Assembly (NCBI RefSeq): GCF_963855985.1
Contig: NC_087106.1
Span: 4,757,001-4,821,000, forward strand
DNA length: 64,000 bases
Source: Ostrinia nubilalis
Lineage: Eukaryota; Arthropoda; Insecta; Lepidoptera; Crambidae
Reading direction: 5' to 3'
Notes under the pieces: model-generated
Told to the model about the DNA's origin: nothing
Seen by the model: only the letters and a program-made list of their open reading frames with translations
The model's database searches: none
Shown: positions 1 through 14,304 of the stretch, piece by piece
How the letters are laid out: each line of letters begins with the position of its first letter
Numbering within the stretch: the stretch's first letter is position 1
Translations under genes and position numbers: made by a program

Positions 1-3000
1 AAGGCTATTATTATTTTGGATCTTGGACCGGATAATTCATACTAGTTATTTAGTATGGGCCCAGTTGAGCAGGCCTAATTTCGTTTTGTGTGTAAACACG
101 TATTTGGACCCATGTAGAGGTCGTAAAACCATAATGTACTGTCTATACTTACATCATAAATGCCAAAGTAACAGCCGGTTTGATAGTTTCGGTTTAACGC
201 CTGACTGAACTAATTTGGTGAAATTTTGGTAGAGAAATAAAGAAGAACATAGGCTGCTAAATATTAAGGTAATTCAAGATAGTTCCACAGCCAAGTTTAA
301 GAGAGTTCAAACTTCACACATATTTTTCTCTATGAATCATAATAGCATTAGTATAAGTGCCTATTATCTGTTTACTTAATAAAATCATTTAACCAATCCC
401 CTTAATCGAGCAGTAAGCCTATACGGCTTCTAAGCTAATGACTGGCTAGCTTCGAATAAAATGCAAACAGATATCTTATTACGATTACATTCTACACAAG
501 AACATTTTACTTTAATGCCTAGGCCTACATACTAGCAGTTTAATTTGAATTTTAGATTCCGCAGCCCGCAGGTAGAAAATGTGGCTAATGTAGAATAAAA
601 AGAAGTTGGAGATATCGCAAAAACAGGTGCGATCATAGATGCGCATGCACATAATACCGCGCTGCAGAATATTAATGACGTCCGATAGAAGGTGCTTGAG
701 GCTCGCAGGGCGTGGTCCCCTGGCGCCAGAGACCTGATACTCCAGCCAGCTACAAGTTTCAAGCATGATTCAGCGAGTTTAAACGCAAAAAGTGGCCCCA
801 CATTTCCGACGTGACGAAATCCACCGCAAACGCATCCCACTTAACGGTTCTTACATTTTAATATGGCGTTTATACGGTAGTCGGATATTAAATAAGATTC
901 TCTGCTTAATTGGCCATATTTACATCCAGTTTTGTTTAAAATCAGCGTTTTCGGTCGCGTGACGGTCCAGCTTTGCAGTTTTGTGAGCGGTAAAGCATGC
1001 AATGTTTTCAATTGCTGTATAATTGGAAACAGATTGTACTCCATTAGGTTTTACAGTTGATAAATTAGTTTTTGTGACTGTTTTCATGAAATGAATTCCG
1101 TTTTTAGTTTGCAGCTCTAATTAAAAATGATACGAAAGATTAGCCACGCATTTATTACGTATTATGTTTAAGTAGGTACTAATAGATTCCAATCCCAGTT
1201 TATAGTAGAAGTTGAAGAATATCTTCGAATGTATAGGACTTTACTGAGCAGAGTTTCAAGTAATCCTTTCACATTCCAAAAGCCGTTCTCTGTAACGTAA
1301 ATGAAGTTACATCTTCAATGGAAAATTCGTAACCCCTTCCGCACAGCTACCGAGCGGCGTCCATTTCAAAACACGATCACTCTTATCGAAGTGAGGGGAT
1401 AGAGGGCGCGTGCGTGCGCGCATCCAATACATCAGCGCAAGAGCGGGATGCAGCGACGCGCCGCGCGGGAGCGAGCGAGACAACCTCACACACAATGTTA
1501 CCTCGCCGTGGTAAAACGCCAAACCAGTCCTGTCATCGGAACGTCAAGACTCAAGACGTTCAAGTTCTCGGAAACGGTGACCTGTGTCATGGAATCCCTT
1601 GCTGCACACATAGACTTTCACGCACACCACCAAACTTTTTGGCTCGAATCAAACACAGGCGTGACAGAATTTTTATTGGTGCCATAATACAAGTAAATGT
1701 CGCTGAACCGCTTTTGAGTGGCGCTGTTATAGTTTTCTATGATGAACAGGTTGTCCGAATAGTTTTCATATAGTGGATAACCTGTATGGCTACTTTTTGT
1801 GACTCTGTCATTTAAAGTTTAATTTAGTCTAACAATTTTAGTAGCAGACTTACAATACTTAAAGCTTTAATAGGTATTTTATATGGCACAGCTAGACTAT
1901 TTTCTTTTTTAAATTTCTTTACTCAAAGATATATTAGGCTATTCAAAAGTTTTCTTTGTCGGTATAAATCGTAAATTCTAATTGACTTAGGAAAAGGGCA
2001 ACTTACAATTTCCTTATGACGTTATGTTTATATTTATCTTGTAATGGTATTTACCGGGAAAGGAAATAAGTAATTGAAGTGCAGTTAAAGCCAATATTTT
2101 AGCTGCTATATACAAAGAGGCAAAAGGTCATATGAATTTAATATGTTCTATGTAGAGTCAATATCCTAACTGATTCAGAAATAAAACGGTACCATATTAT
2201 TTTTCGCTTTAAAACAGGCATTTACGATTGTCTTCATATCTTTTTGAGTTGTTATTGCAGTTAAAAACACTGATACATACCTATTTGTATGTTGACCTGC
2301 ATTTTATTGAACTTTAAGAAAGGTTACCTACATTCGAAAAGGTGACAAAAATCACAGACTATGATTGGATTTCCTTGTTCCGGTTCAACAACTACAATTA
2401 AGTAAAGAATTCGGGCAAGTTCAGCAACAATTAAACAGAAATATTTATAAGGACAAGGAAGGAGTTGGGCAAAACAAAGACCAATAAGATATAGGGATTT
2501 ATAAACTTCTTGCAAAGATTTTGATGGTATATTCGTACGATATGTCATCGAATTGCAGTGAGTTTTGCTGGAAAATAGCGCGCCAGAAGGCCAATGTACT
2601 CGCGATCACCATCCCAGAATAAATCCAGAAGGTTGCTACCGCTTTGGGGCTATTGCGTTGCAGGGTCTGCCGATTTCACGCTACTCTCTATAGCACGTTT
2701 ATCAGTCAGTTCGTTTATCTTTACTTTCTGAGTTATCACATTTTTGAGTATTCCTTGGTCATTAATCTAGTCTTTGTGGTGGATATTTCTTAAGCTTCAG
2801 CTTTGTGCACAATCGACGATAAAAGTTGCGTGTTGTTGTGAGCTATTCCAGAATATCAACAATTACTGAAAGCAGCCCACATTTCCGTCTCAATGATTGT
2901 TTGCTATCCGAGTCTAGGCGCCGTTCCCCGGCTGGTATTTGGCTCACATATTCGTTGTTCCACGTTCTAATTTCAGCACGTTACTCATTTGCGATTCGGT

Positions 3001-6000
3001 GGCCGAAAAGTCCAATGACCAAATCCTGGGATTATGACAAAGTTGGAGCACGTCTGGTCGGAGGCGGTGCCACGCTGTCTCACACATATCGACCGAGACT
3101 TTACACACACACCTAATGCTCTATAAATACCGCCAGGGAAATATTTTAATCCGGATGGCCCGTTTAATGCACATTCCTTGGGCTTCGGAACAATCTCGAT
3201 TTTTTACTCCTTCACCGAGGGCGTTGCCCTACTTAGATTTGAATGCTCAATAAAACTATCTATCCATAATGTAGCTTCAATGCAGAATCATAAGCTTGTG
3301 TATTTGCAGATCGGTATCTGTCATGTAAATACTTATTTGGTAGTATAGACAGACATTCATAGCGATTGTTTAAGCCGAGAGCTCACGAACAGGATGATTA
3401 CTGACACCGAAAAAGGAAGCACGTTAGGGGTCAACGTGATTTCCTCCTGCATGCCAAATCGCTGACACATTGGTAAACGCAGTTATAGTCGAATTAAACC
3501 CAACATGCAATGGATTCTACGAATACCCGCCGGACCGGATGATCCGACACGTGAATACGAAATTTCGTATTTCATTTGATCCAAGGAGGCCATACTCGAG
3601 CATTCCACGTGCCTTACGTCACGACTCCAATCACCGAATTTATCCCCAAATTGCTGCGGCAATCGTTCGAAAGTTGTAATTATGTAGTGTGATGGTATGC
3701 GCGCGGGCAACTAATGTGACGCTATGACGTCACGTTATACGATCATTGACAAACGACATTCCAGCGCTTAGTGTGGACCGAGCTGTTGAGACGCACGTCA
3801 CGTCACCCCAAGGTCTCAGGCTCGTCTTGGGAACGGAGAATTCAAACATGTAACACTCCGAGCTGAATTTAAAGAGGATCAGCATCATTTCAACACTGCG
3901 GTAACGAAACTAAAACATCGTCGACATAAACTTGCGTTCGGTGTATTCGAATTGGAACCTGCTTGTATTAAATGTTGCACGCTGTCTGTAGAAGTGACGG
4001 ATGGACGGACAGCGGGTTGCATAAACACAGAATATATAGGGTTTCCGATTGAATCACGCCGCATACCAGTCGCCTTCGTCACGCCGCGGCCGGCGCGTGC
4101 GGCGACACAATATCAGACACAAACTTACCATAATTCAGTCTGGATTTTATAAGTAACGAAATAATGTTGACGCTACGACTTTTTAATTCAGCTTGGTTAG
4201 GTTTAAATAACTTTTCTGTAGTGTATCATCATCATCTATCAATATTGGGCCAATTGAAGTACTTTTTTAATTAAAAACTGGCAAAGGATTATGATATTGA
4301 TGAGTAGTTATAGTAAAATAATGTCTGAACAATATTGTAAGCTGCTTAAATTGTATCACGAATCGGCCGAGAAATATTTAATCGTACTCTACCAGCCTAT
4401 AATAATATACCTAGAAAATGATGAATAGCAGTATCTTTGGAACTGAAGGAATTCCTAATTGATATTGCTTTGTAGTCACTCCTACTACGATATTGCTATT
4501 TGATGGAGATTACCGTAATAAATTTTGAAAGGACCCACTCTCAATGTTTCAAAGGCATGTCAATGTAAATCAGACAGGACAAGAGAACAAAAGTTTATGG
4601 TCAGCGTAATTTATGGTACATTCATTCGAGATGTATTTTTAACGATGCGTATGCTAATTAATTAGGCAATATAAAAACTGCTTACATAAATTCAAGAGAA
4701 CGTGTATGGCCGTTCTAAGAATTCGCTACTGAGGAATCCACGAAAACCCACGCTTTTAACGAGGCAGCAAAAAATGGGAGAAAAAACTTCAAATAGTTAT
4801 CACTAATATGACTAGTCGCTAGTTAATATGCAATAGTTGTGATACAAAATGTCGGAAAGAAACTAGTGCTTGTTGCGCATGAGTGTGTAAGCCCTAGAAG
4901 TATGATAGAAATGCTGTTAATGGCATGTAACGTCGTTTGTCGGCTGCCGCCGGGGCACAAATGATACTTTCCAGTGATAGAAAGTCAAACATTAAGAATG
5001 GCAAAGCAACGTTCACATGCGCTGTTATTAGACCGTTTACTACTGAACTATAACTAATAGAAGCTCTTGGAAACGTTAACCAACGGAAAACTAGCAGAAG
5101 ACAACTTGCTACAGGCAAGAGTCCAAAAATTATATCCAAATAACTTCCAGTTCTACTAAGAAATTCTCTAGCAACTGCAAATAATTTAGATAGACACATA
5201 GTGGCAGATGATTATGAAACTCAATGCATCATATTCACTCAAGATTTGACGGACGTCTATCCTCCAGACACAATGATACATAGTAGTCACAAAATAAACA
5301 AATGAAGTCTCCATTCAGTCTGCTAAATACCTATTGAAGGATGTATCACTTCAATGTTATCTTTGACCGACAGAGGGCGTTCCGGAAACTTCGGTTAAAC
5401 ATTGACAAACAGATATCAACGCGATTGAATGGGAGGCACCAACTTCGCCGAATGTTTGGGTACAAAATTCCTAAGGCTCATTGTTTCATTCTGTACTGTC
5501 TACAGTGTTACCGTGTTATTCGTTCACTTTTAAATGGCACTTCAGTTGTGAGGTGACTGCCCACATTGACAGAACTTCACTAAAGACAGCCCCTTGGAAT
5601 TAGAATTTATACATAGTAAAACCCAAAAGCTATGAATCTTTGAAATAGTTACAAAGATCCTCAAACAGAATAACTTTGGTCGGTCAAAAATACAAAATGT
5701 TGGCATTCTGCATTTAGGTATTCATGTTTTCTCAGATAACGCGAAAACAAGATAACATTCCGCACAAAATACCTACCTTGAACATTAACAACAAGATTAT
5801 GCAGAATATTAGCTGCTTTAATGCTTAAAATCAACATTCAGACAGACAACATCCAGTATCTAAATAAACCTTCAACAATTTCAATTAAAGGAAAGGAACG
5901 TGAGACACGCATGAATGGCAAATAAAACAATAACGTTTCGTGAAATACGGTCGTTCACGAGACAAAACAGAACTTAATATAGCCAGATTCTATCGCCTAA

Positions 6001-8121
6001 TTGGTGTTACTGAATATATACTCTACAGGTGGTTCGCATACCAAAACGCTGACGAAAAACGGACGTCAGAACGCAATTGGTCCGAGCAACAATCGCCGCA
6101 CTACACCAGAATACAAGGTGCATATTAGAACGGTCAATTCACGGCAATGTGACAATGTTTTCACATATTTCGCCCACGCCCAAAACCACAGATTTATTCA
6201 AAATCAAGGATCGAAGCCTGCTAGCCTTTAAGCTTCCATATAAAGACAAATTAGTTGAAAAGTAATCAACGCTTCAAGACCATAATTTTCAGAAACACCA
6301 ACGCCTGCATCGAATGTTTCGTCATTCTAATTGCAAATGTATGCATTTTAGATCGTCTAGGTGCCAGATACGAGGTTAATTTGTTACCGACACATTAACA
6401 TTAACATCAGTCATATATTTCATCACCAGACGGCGAGCTAACGAAGCGCCATCGCTCGGCACAATACCGATGTTTACCTTTATAAAAGGCGCGTTAATTA
6501 CATCCGACTAAAACTTTCATTAATAAACTCGTCAGTAAATAACAATTTTAATTTTTATTTGACGTTTTTGAGTCAGATAGCGGTACAGTATCGCTTTCAT
6601 TCTATCCACTATCCAGTAGATTGGGATCGCGCGTTTTGCGAGCGAGAGACATTAAATCGTCTCAAATGTTTGTGGTGGAGACATTAAAATGGGCGACATT
6701 CTTTATCGAACGACGTCTGGGCATCCTCCGGAGCTTAATCAAACAGTATTATGCAAATCAGGTGAATACTTGTTCGGTTTTATGAGCGACGACTATGGTC
6801 GGTTTATCAACACTCCTTACATGGAGGACAGACTCGCACAAATTCCATCTCGGTAACCATTCCATAGTCGCAATGTGGGTTTGCCATATTCTGCAGGCTT
6901 ATCACTGTGCTGGGCTAAGGCTGAGCTCACGTCGTGCAAGCCTCAATAGTTCTTAATGGCACCGTTAAGCGTGTGTAACAATGAAAAATTGTTACGAATA
7001 GGTAAACAACTTTACGGCGACGCAGATAAGAATGGAATGCTAATTTTGATTAGAAACGAGAGCAGTGCCGTACACGCCTTTATCGCATACTTACACAGAT
7101 AACTTATAACATGCGTGATTTTAAACACATTTGCAGTAGTGTGACGATAAGAATATTAAATAAGCTGGTAATACTCGGAATTCGTTTCGATTTCAGCGCG
7201 TGAAATCACATTCGTATCGACAATAATGGGTCGTGTACAATTGCAAAAAATCTAAAAGAGCTTACAATTGCAACGCAATAAACGTAAAAACACACATTCT
7301 ACTAGCAACACATAATATACAAGCATAGGAAACTATCGAATCTGAAAAGAGTAGGTACTAAAGAAGAAGCAAAAACGTTTACAGACATCTATTATGATAA
7401 AAACGACAATATTTTCAAAGATAATGTTTTGTTTTTTAAACTCTACCATAGATTTTTAATGGAATATCAAGAAGTCTACCAAAAGAAATCATTAGCAAAA
7501 CAACTGCAAAACCATAGAATCGCTACATCTGCGCGTGCGACTATTCCGCCGCGTCTGCGCGTAAAATCGCCAAGGACATATTTATCTGAGCGGAATGCGC
7601 TGGGCATGGTAAACAATGCTGAACCATATTTTGCGGCCGCGCCCTGTGGTTGACGTTTGGTACCATTCCGTACTAATTAGTAGTTTATATTCGATAAAAG
7701 AGACATTTTTACTGGTTAGTTAAGCATTCAAAAGTTTTCACCCGTATGTACGGACGACAGCACATCAGGCTACTCATTTTTGTTGCAAATTCGCTCCTAT
7801 TACAACTGCAATAAAGCCCACTGTGTTTACCTTGACATCTGTAACAATATGCATTGCTACCTGCTTCTAAAACACCTTATGAATTTGTCACCATATCGTT
7901 CAAAAATATCTACTTCGTTGCTCATTAAAAATCATAAATCTTTTTGGGTTTTTTGGCTCTACCTAGCTACCCGCTTCTTGCTATCTCGTTTTACCAAAAT
8001 GTAGAGTTCGCAATTCTGTACTGTACACACACAATTAATTAGATCATGTTTAGAACAAAAAAGAAAACTAGTTTAAAAGGAAGACTCATTGCATTAACAA
8101 GATTAATAAACACGGAATTTC
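1..8121. other. No gene recognised; probable kibra first-intron DNA
   Basis: No open frame here resembles a known protein on either strand, and no kibra exon 2 (second WW domain) was found on the minus strand. The stretch is AT-rich, with GC-richer patches near 1390-1560, 3700-4110 and 7530-7650 that may be regulatory or decayed repeat. Because the first kibra coding exon ends at a donor at 14304 and is transcribed leftward, this DNA is inferred to be its intron 1. Confidence 0.45.
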
Positions 8122-10343
8122 TCGTGTGCGTCAGAACCGCGGGTGGGGTATCATGAAATCGAATGAAACATATTCTGGTATTTAGTAGTGTTTTACTATT
8201 ATTTGATAGCGAAGATAAAAATTTTAGTACTTATCTATAAACAAAATTAAACGAAAAACAAAGTTCCACCGCCAACCTGACGTCAGGATGGCGGGTGGGT
8301 AGTTGAACGGTGTACAATACTTAGAAACTGTAAATGCCAATTTTTAGTATCTCTTCATTAAATAAATAAAATAATGTTAATTCTTATCTACGCTTTTTTA
8401 TTTACTTGTGAAATATATTTTTTTCAATGTCGGAAGCCATACACAATTTTTTTATTGTTTAGTTTCAAAAGTTCTCTGATTAAAACAGCATTAAACGATA
8501 AAATAATGAGGTGCACTGATATTCAATACATATCTACAAGTATTGCATAGTAGAGTAAAAAGATTTAGTAGTTCTACTAAATAGAAGATGAAACGATTAA
8601 CAAAGTCCGCCGCCGTCCATTCTGACATCAAGTTGGCGGGTGGAAATAAAACGGTGTAAAATGCATAAAGACTATAGATAGATGTTAACTTATTATAATA
8701 GTCCTTTGGTAACTACTTACATTTATTTTAAAATTATAACTTTTAACATCTTTAAATATTATTTATTTCATTATTTTTAATAACCATTCTGTGCACCCAC
8801 ATGTTAAGAGTCGCGGCTTAGATTAAATTATGGATTGTAATTTGTACTTAAATATGACTAACTTGTTTTGTGAGCCTTAAATAAATAAATAAATAATAAA
8901 CCCTTGTTCCACATACTTTATGAGATCTAGTTGACGGGAGGGATGATCGGGATCACATTCTTTATTAGCCATGAAACATTTCTCTCGACAGAGTAAGAGC
9001 AATGAGAATGAGAAAATGTTTAAAATTACTGCGTTTCATCTTTTTAAGCTATTATTTAGGTACTTACCTACTTACTAGTAAACATTTACATAGAAGTTCC
9101 TCAATTTATAAATATTTAAATAAAACAACTGCTGTTTACATAATTTATTCATAATCATCTCTAAATTAACTATAATTATTATTATATCCGCCAATATTAA
9201 GTAGTAGTACTAGTAAGTAGGTAAGTACCTAAATAATCTATATATATAAAAATGAAACCCGTTTTCCGTTGTCACGACATAACATGAAAACGGCTTGACC
9301 GATTTGGCTGATTTTTTTTTGTAGTTTTCTAATACTCTGTACAAGGTTTTTATGGAAAAAAATATAAAGAAAATCTCTACGCTAAGGCGGTACGAAGTTC
9401 GCCGGGTCAGCTAGTAGCTTAAAAAGATGAAACGCAGTAATTTTAAACATTTTCTCATTCTCATTGCTCTTACTCTGTCGAGAGAAATGTTCCATGGCTA
9501 ATAAAGAATGTGATCCCGATCATCCCTCCCGTCAACTAGATCTCATAAAGTATGTGGAACAAGGGTTTATTATTTATTTATTTATTTATTTATGGCTCAC
9601 AAAACAAGTTAGTCATATTTAAGTACAAATTACAATCCATAATTTAATCTAAGCCGCGACTCTTAACATGTGGGCGCACAGAATGGTTATTAAAAATAAT
9701 GAAATAAATAATATTTAAAGATGTTAAAAGATATAATTTTAAAATAAATGTAAGTAGTTACCAAAGGACTATTATAATAAGTTAACATCTATCTATAGTC
9801 TTTATGCATTTTACACCGTTTTATTTCCACCCGCCAACTTGATGTCAGAATGGACGGCGGCGAACTTTGTTAATCGTTTCATCTTGTATTTAGTAGAACT
9901 ACTAAATCTTTTTACTCTACTATGCAATACTTGTAGATATGTATTAAATATCAGTGGACCTCATTTATCGTTTAATGCTGTTTTAATCAGAGAACTTTTG
10001 AAACTAAACAAAAAAAAAATTTGTATGGCTTCCGACATTGAAAAAAATATATTTCACAAGTAAATAAAAAGGCGTAGATAAGAATTAACATTATTTTATT
10101 TATTAAATGAAGAGATACTAAAAATTGGCATTTACAGTTTCTAAGTATTGTACACCGTTCAACTACCCACCCGCCATCCTGACGTCAGGTTGGCGGTGGA
10201 ACTTTGTTTTTCGTTTAATTTTGTTTATAGATAAGTACTAAAATTTTTATCTTCGCTATCAAATAATAGTAAAACACTACTAAATACCAGAATATGTTTC
10301 ATTCGATTTCATGATACCCCACCCGCGGTTCTGACGCACACGA
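8122..10343. mobile_element. Fold-back element with arms of about 0.96 kb
   Basis: The sequence from 8122 to 9080 reappears as its reverse complement in 9208-9236 plus 9415-10343, with only scattered mismatches. Arm lengths are 959 and 958 bases once the Helitron at 9237-9414 is removed; the loop is 9081-9207. Each arm carries two related GC-rich modules, at 8269-8294 and 8610-8639 in the left arm and mirrored in the right. The first is itself nearly palindromic and contains TGACGTCA. No transposase is visible, so the element is probably non-autonomous. No clear target duplication was found at its edges. Confidence 0.85.
9237..9414 (+). mobile_element. Short non-autonomous Helitron copy
   Basis: It begins TCTATATATATAAAAATG and ends GGGTCAGCTAG, matching the Helitron rule of a 5' TC and a 3' CTRR. 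It sits between an A (9236) and a T (9415) with no target duplication. The matching place in the opposite fold-back arm (about 9049-9055) lacks these 178 bases, so the empty site is preserved within the window. The internal text, an 'aaaacggcttgaccgatt'-type stretch, is a common lepidopteran Helitron motif. No coding capacity. Confidence 0.85.
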
Positions 10344-13300
10344 TTTTCTCGGCATGCTTTATCTAGAGCCAAAGAATTTCGTCTTCTCTAAATATTGGAC
10401 CTTTAACATACATCATTGCCATCGTTTTAGCGGATAGGTGACCGGTTTGGTCCATTCCAGCAACACTTTGCTTGCCAGTAGGGCTACCAAAATTATTATG
10501 AAACAACTTTTCTTTTGGGTTGCTATGGACAGGAGTTAAAGAATTGTTCCTGTATAAAAATATCAATTCAGGAAAGGATGAAGATTTCATGATTTCGAAT
10601 TGATTTACTTATTCTTTCCTTGACTACCTATCAAAAGGCACATAAAAATATATTGTTTGATGTTAAAGTAGTCTAAATTCTTAATTAGGTCAGAATTCTA
10701 ATCCTAGATAAGAGAGTAAGGTAATCTTGACCAAATTTTTGTGGTGAAATAATTGAGAAAATATTCTAAAGAACAGCTCTACATTTGAAGTCGGTCCACG
10801 ACACAGCGATTTCAACGTAAACCAGTTGGTAACCCTAAATGCCGGTCACCTTGGTGCGTAACGTGTAAATAACAAGTTAAGAATGTTTGATTTGGTAAAC
10901 GAAATCGGAGTTATTTGGCGCCCACTCAAAGTCAAGAAACGCAGAGCCCAGCCCCTATGTTACGGTCGAGGGAGCCGTCTTGGGCGTGGGAAGTATCCGC
11001 AAGATACTTTACACATACTTGGGTTACACAATCTTGGAGCTTCGTTACAATCAATGGTACAGTTAACCCAAAAAACAGTCCGTATACCCACGGAGTAAGG
11101 TTCGAAATAACCAACACGAGGAAGGTTGTAAACACACGTAATACCAAAGCTAGCGGACACGCAACAGAAACCTCAGAAGCTTGCAATGTTTCTTGAAATA
11201 TAAAGCTTGTTTCAAAACTTGGAATCAACTTGTTTTTTAGTTTGGAAATTCTACGAGATATGGAATTCAACAGATGATTAAAATACCGTTTATGTAACGC
11301 ATTTGTCTTTGAAATCGGTCATAAAAAGAAGTAATGAAAATTATATGAACAGGAGGATCAAAAGGTCGAATAATCCGGTAATATTCTGCAACAGGATATT
11401 TCTAACGATGATGACTGAAGTCCCTATTTAAATATTTGTCGCATTATGTCACCTATTGCTCAGCTACATAATAACAATGTTATTAAATATCAAAACAAAT
11501 GGACGATTTAGTTCCAAAATAGATCTACACTAATTTGCATCGCTATCTACGTGAAGTTGTACACAACGTGTCACGTCATGTGCTTATTATCATAAACGAC
11601 ATTCCAAATTCTAGAAAAACAAACTGTAATCAAGAGCTCCTTCTCATCGTCAAGTTCATAATGACTATAAAACAATCACAAGAAATTAGTGACGCCAAAT
11701 TAAAATCTTCGGAAACAAACCATTCGTCGACACAATACGTATTTGCTGCATTATTTATAGTAAGGCCGTTGTAAGTGGTTGAGCAAACAATTACATTATT
11801 AAATTGGCCATCACGACACTCATTGGTCAGACATCAAGACATTCCTATTCGTATACGCATCCAGGCGATTCCCACATGCATTTCCCTACAGCCAGGCTGG
11901 CATACCTAACTCAGATTTCACTCGCAACATAGAATTATGCATTAACGATGAACAGAACGCAACACTGGTATGCGAGCCAAACAATGTACTGAGGCAGTGA
12001 AACTGCATTCAACCGATACAATTAAAGTAATAAACACCGACGTACACGGGTATAAGTTCCCATTCGCTTGTTAATCGCCGCTATCATTGTCTTCCCCGCT
12101 TCCTTGCCTAGAGAAACAATGAGCGGTTTTTCCTCGATCTACAATGCGTAGCTGTCGAACGCTTCTGTATCGTCGAGTTTTTGCCCCATCTTTTTCAACC
12201 GCCCCATAAGTTTACGTATCACACTGCTCCTTAGATCTGTGAAAACCGCAAAATGCTCATTCGCAGGCAACGCCTAGTTACAGGCTCATAAGAGATGCCA
12301 CTTATCGCCGCAAATGCTAGCCCCTGCGTGCAAGCACCATAAAGATCTCTATCGGACCAAACGACGACACATCGAGACCCAAGGGCGAAACTTTTGGTCC
12401 GTAAACAATCACAGAAATCTCGAATTCGAAATGATGATCTGCATTAAGAACCAGCTCTAAAATTAAAACATTCTCGTGTAAATAAATTGCATTCTGGCAG
12501 AAACACGCGGCTCCATACTTGGCGGACATTTTTCATAGAGCATTTAGGTCCCTCGTATAAGGTTATAGTGTGGTGTATGCGCCAGAGACGTGGTCGGGTT
12601 ATTTTTAGACATTAATAAATTGGCTTAGTGGCTCGGTTTATTATGTGCGCGTTTTGCACAAGTAGACGTCAGTGACATCCGCGGTGCCTCCACTTCTAGG
12701 TCAATTCTGAACTGTCACTGCCATTTTGAGTGCCTGCTTAGCATTCTGTTCAAAACAATGCACTCTGTTTAACTCAAGTTTATCCGTTCAGAGCGAATTC
12801 TTCTCAGCTTTACCCTGATTTTATTCATCGACTGTAAACATTTTAGCATTTAAATATTTTTTATATCTTTTTCCAAATATTTAGCTCGAGTATCTTAGTC
12901 TTAAGCCGACCACGGTGCTGATACTGTGGAATGCACTTTGCCAAAAGGTTCAATAAAAATACCACTTTATGTTTCCTGTGTCAGCGGCCAATTTTATTGT
13001 GGTGTCAATGTACTGGAACCAGATTCTCCGTTTGCCTTCTTAAGCTTAATCAATTTAATCCACATACGCGTTTAGTGCGTAATATTTGGCCGGACCTTTT
13101 TGTGTAGCTCTTTCAAGTTTAACATTAAATATCACAAATATTTTAACAGACTGGAATTTTATTTCTTCAGCTTTTTTGTGTCTTTTAACAATGAAATGCT
13201 TTAAAGGATCAGAATCACTTTTATCACTGCTCTATAAAGCTTTATTTACATTGACGATATCTGTATGCATTGCTCCAAAGCTCGAAACCCAAAAACTTCG

Positions 13301-14304
13301 ATGGTTCTACATAATTTCATGTGTCTCTGATGAAATATTAACCTTTTGCATAGGTTTCTTCACATCCATCACTCCATCTTTATCCACAAGAGATCTGCAA
13401 AATATTCTCGTTAACATCTCAACGCGACCATTTAGCATTTTTAACTGTATCGGTGCATTTTTCAGTGCAGGTGCCAAGTTTATAAGGTCAACATTTTAAG
13501 ACAATGATGCAGGTGTCGTTTAAACTATGGTAAATAGATACGGCTAGAGACATGATCGGTATTTAATAGGGATGTCTTACGGCACCTGTAGCTCGGTGGT
13601 TGGTGAAGGGGGAGCTTGCGGGGTTAGGGGAGGGGCGTTGTGCCGCTTTAGAAAGGCGCGACCATCGCCGCGGGCTCAGGCCGGCCACATTCTATGGCCT
13701 GTCATTCACACCGCGCGACTCGCCTATGTGTTGCATTCCATCTCCCACCGCCCGAGCTATCGCTCCGTACACACACGCGTGTACCTTACGAAACCACCAT
13801 CTAGGCATGCCACACTCATGCTTAACACATAAACGCTTCATCGAATTATTTCTGCGCCAGTTCGGCCACTAACGTTGCTATGAACCAGTTCCGTGGCCCC
13901 ATTTATCCCGCACTGACGACGCTCAGCTATCAATCGAACCCTTCAACAACAACCACGCCACAATGCACATTCCGAAGGATAACAAATGATAACCATAATT
14001 TGTGTTTAGCTCATTTGTTGTCACTAAATTGTGGAATGTCGTGTGAAATCGAAACAGTTGCGCGTGTTTGCCGCCAGAGCGCAGCAGCGGCGCGACCAGC
14101 GAACAGTTTGTTTTTCACGATTTATTCTATTTTAGAACTATGTTTACCACTCGCAAGTTCACCAGGGCGGATTATAACGTTTGCACTTTTCACCACTGAC
14201 GCCACCACATGCAAATTCAAACAGAAAACTTCAGAAATCACATTGGAATGTAAAGTTTTGACATGGGGCTCTTACGGGTTAACACTTCTCTTTGGAAAAC
14301 TTAC
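10344..14304. other. No gene recognised; probable kibra first-intron DNA
   Basis: This stretch lies between the fold-back element and the kibra exon 1 donor. Small open frames near 10363-10590, 10932-11270 and 13086-13499 match nothing I recognise. On the minus strand near 13300-13500 a frame of about 59 codons is open and looks somewhat coding-like, but it is interrupted by stops and is treated as unresolved. A GC-rich patch at 13570-13760 holds no identifiable feature. Confidence 0.4.

Noticed and set aside
10363..10590. Minus-strand 75-codon frame beside the fold-back element, containing MDQTGHLSAKTMAMMYVKG
   Set aside because: It reads like protein but matches no family I know, and it ends abruptly near the repeat edge; not enough to call a gene.
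10932..11270. 112-codon hydrophobic frame on the minus strand
   Set aside because: It overlaps equally long frames on the other strand and has no splice context; no family resemblance.
1..14304. Many open frames of 60-160 codons scattered on both strands
   Set aside because: None shows a recognisable domain or plausible splice-linked neighbours; in sequence of this length and composition, frames of this size arise by chance.
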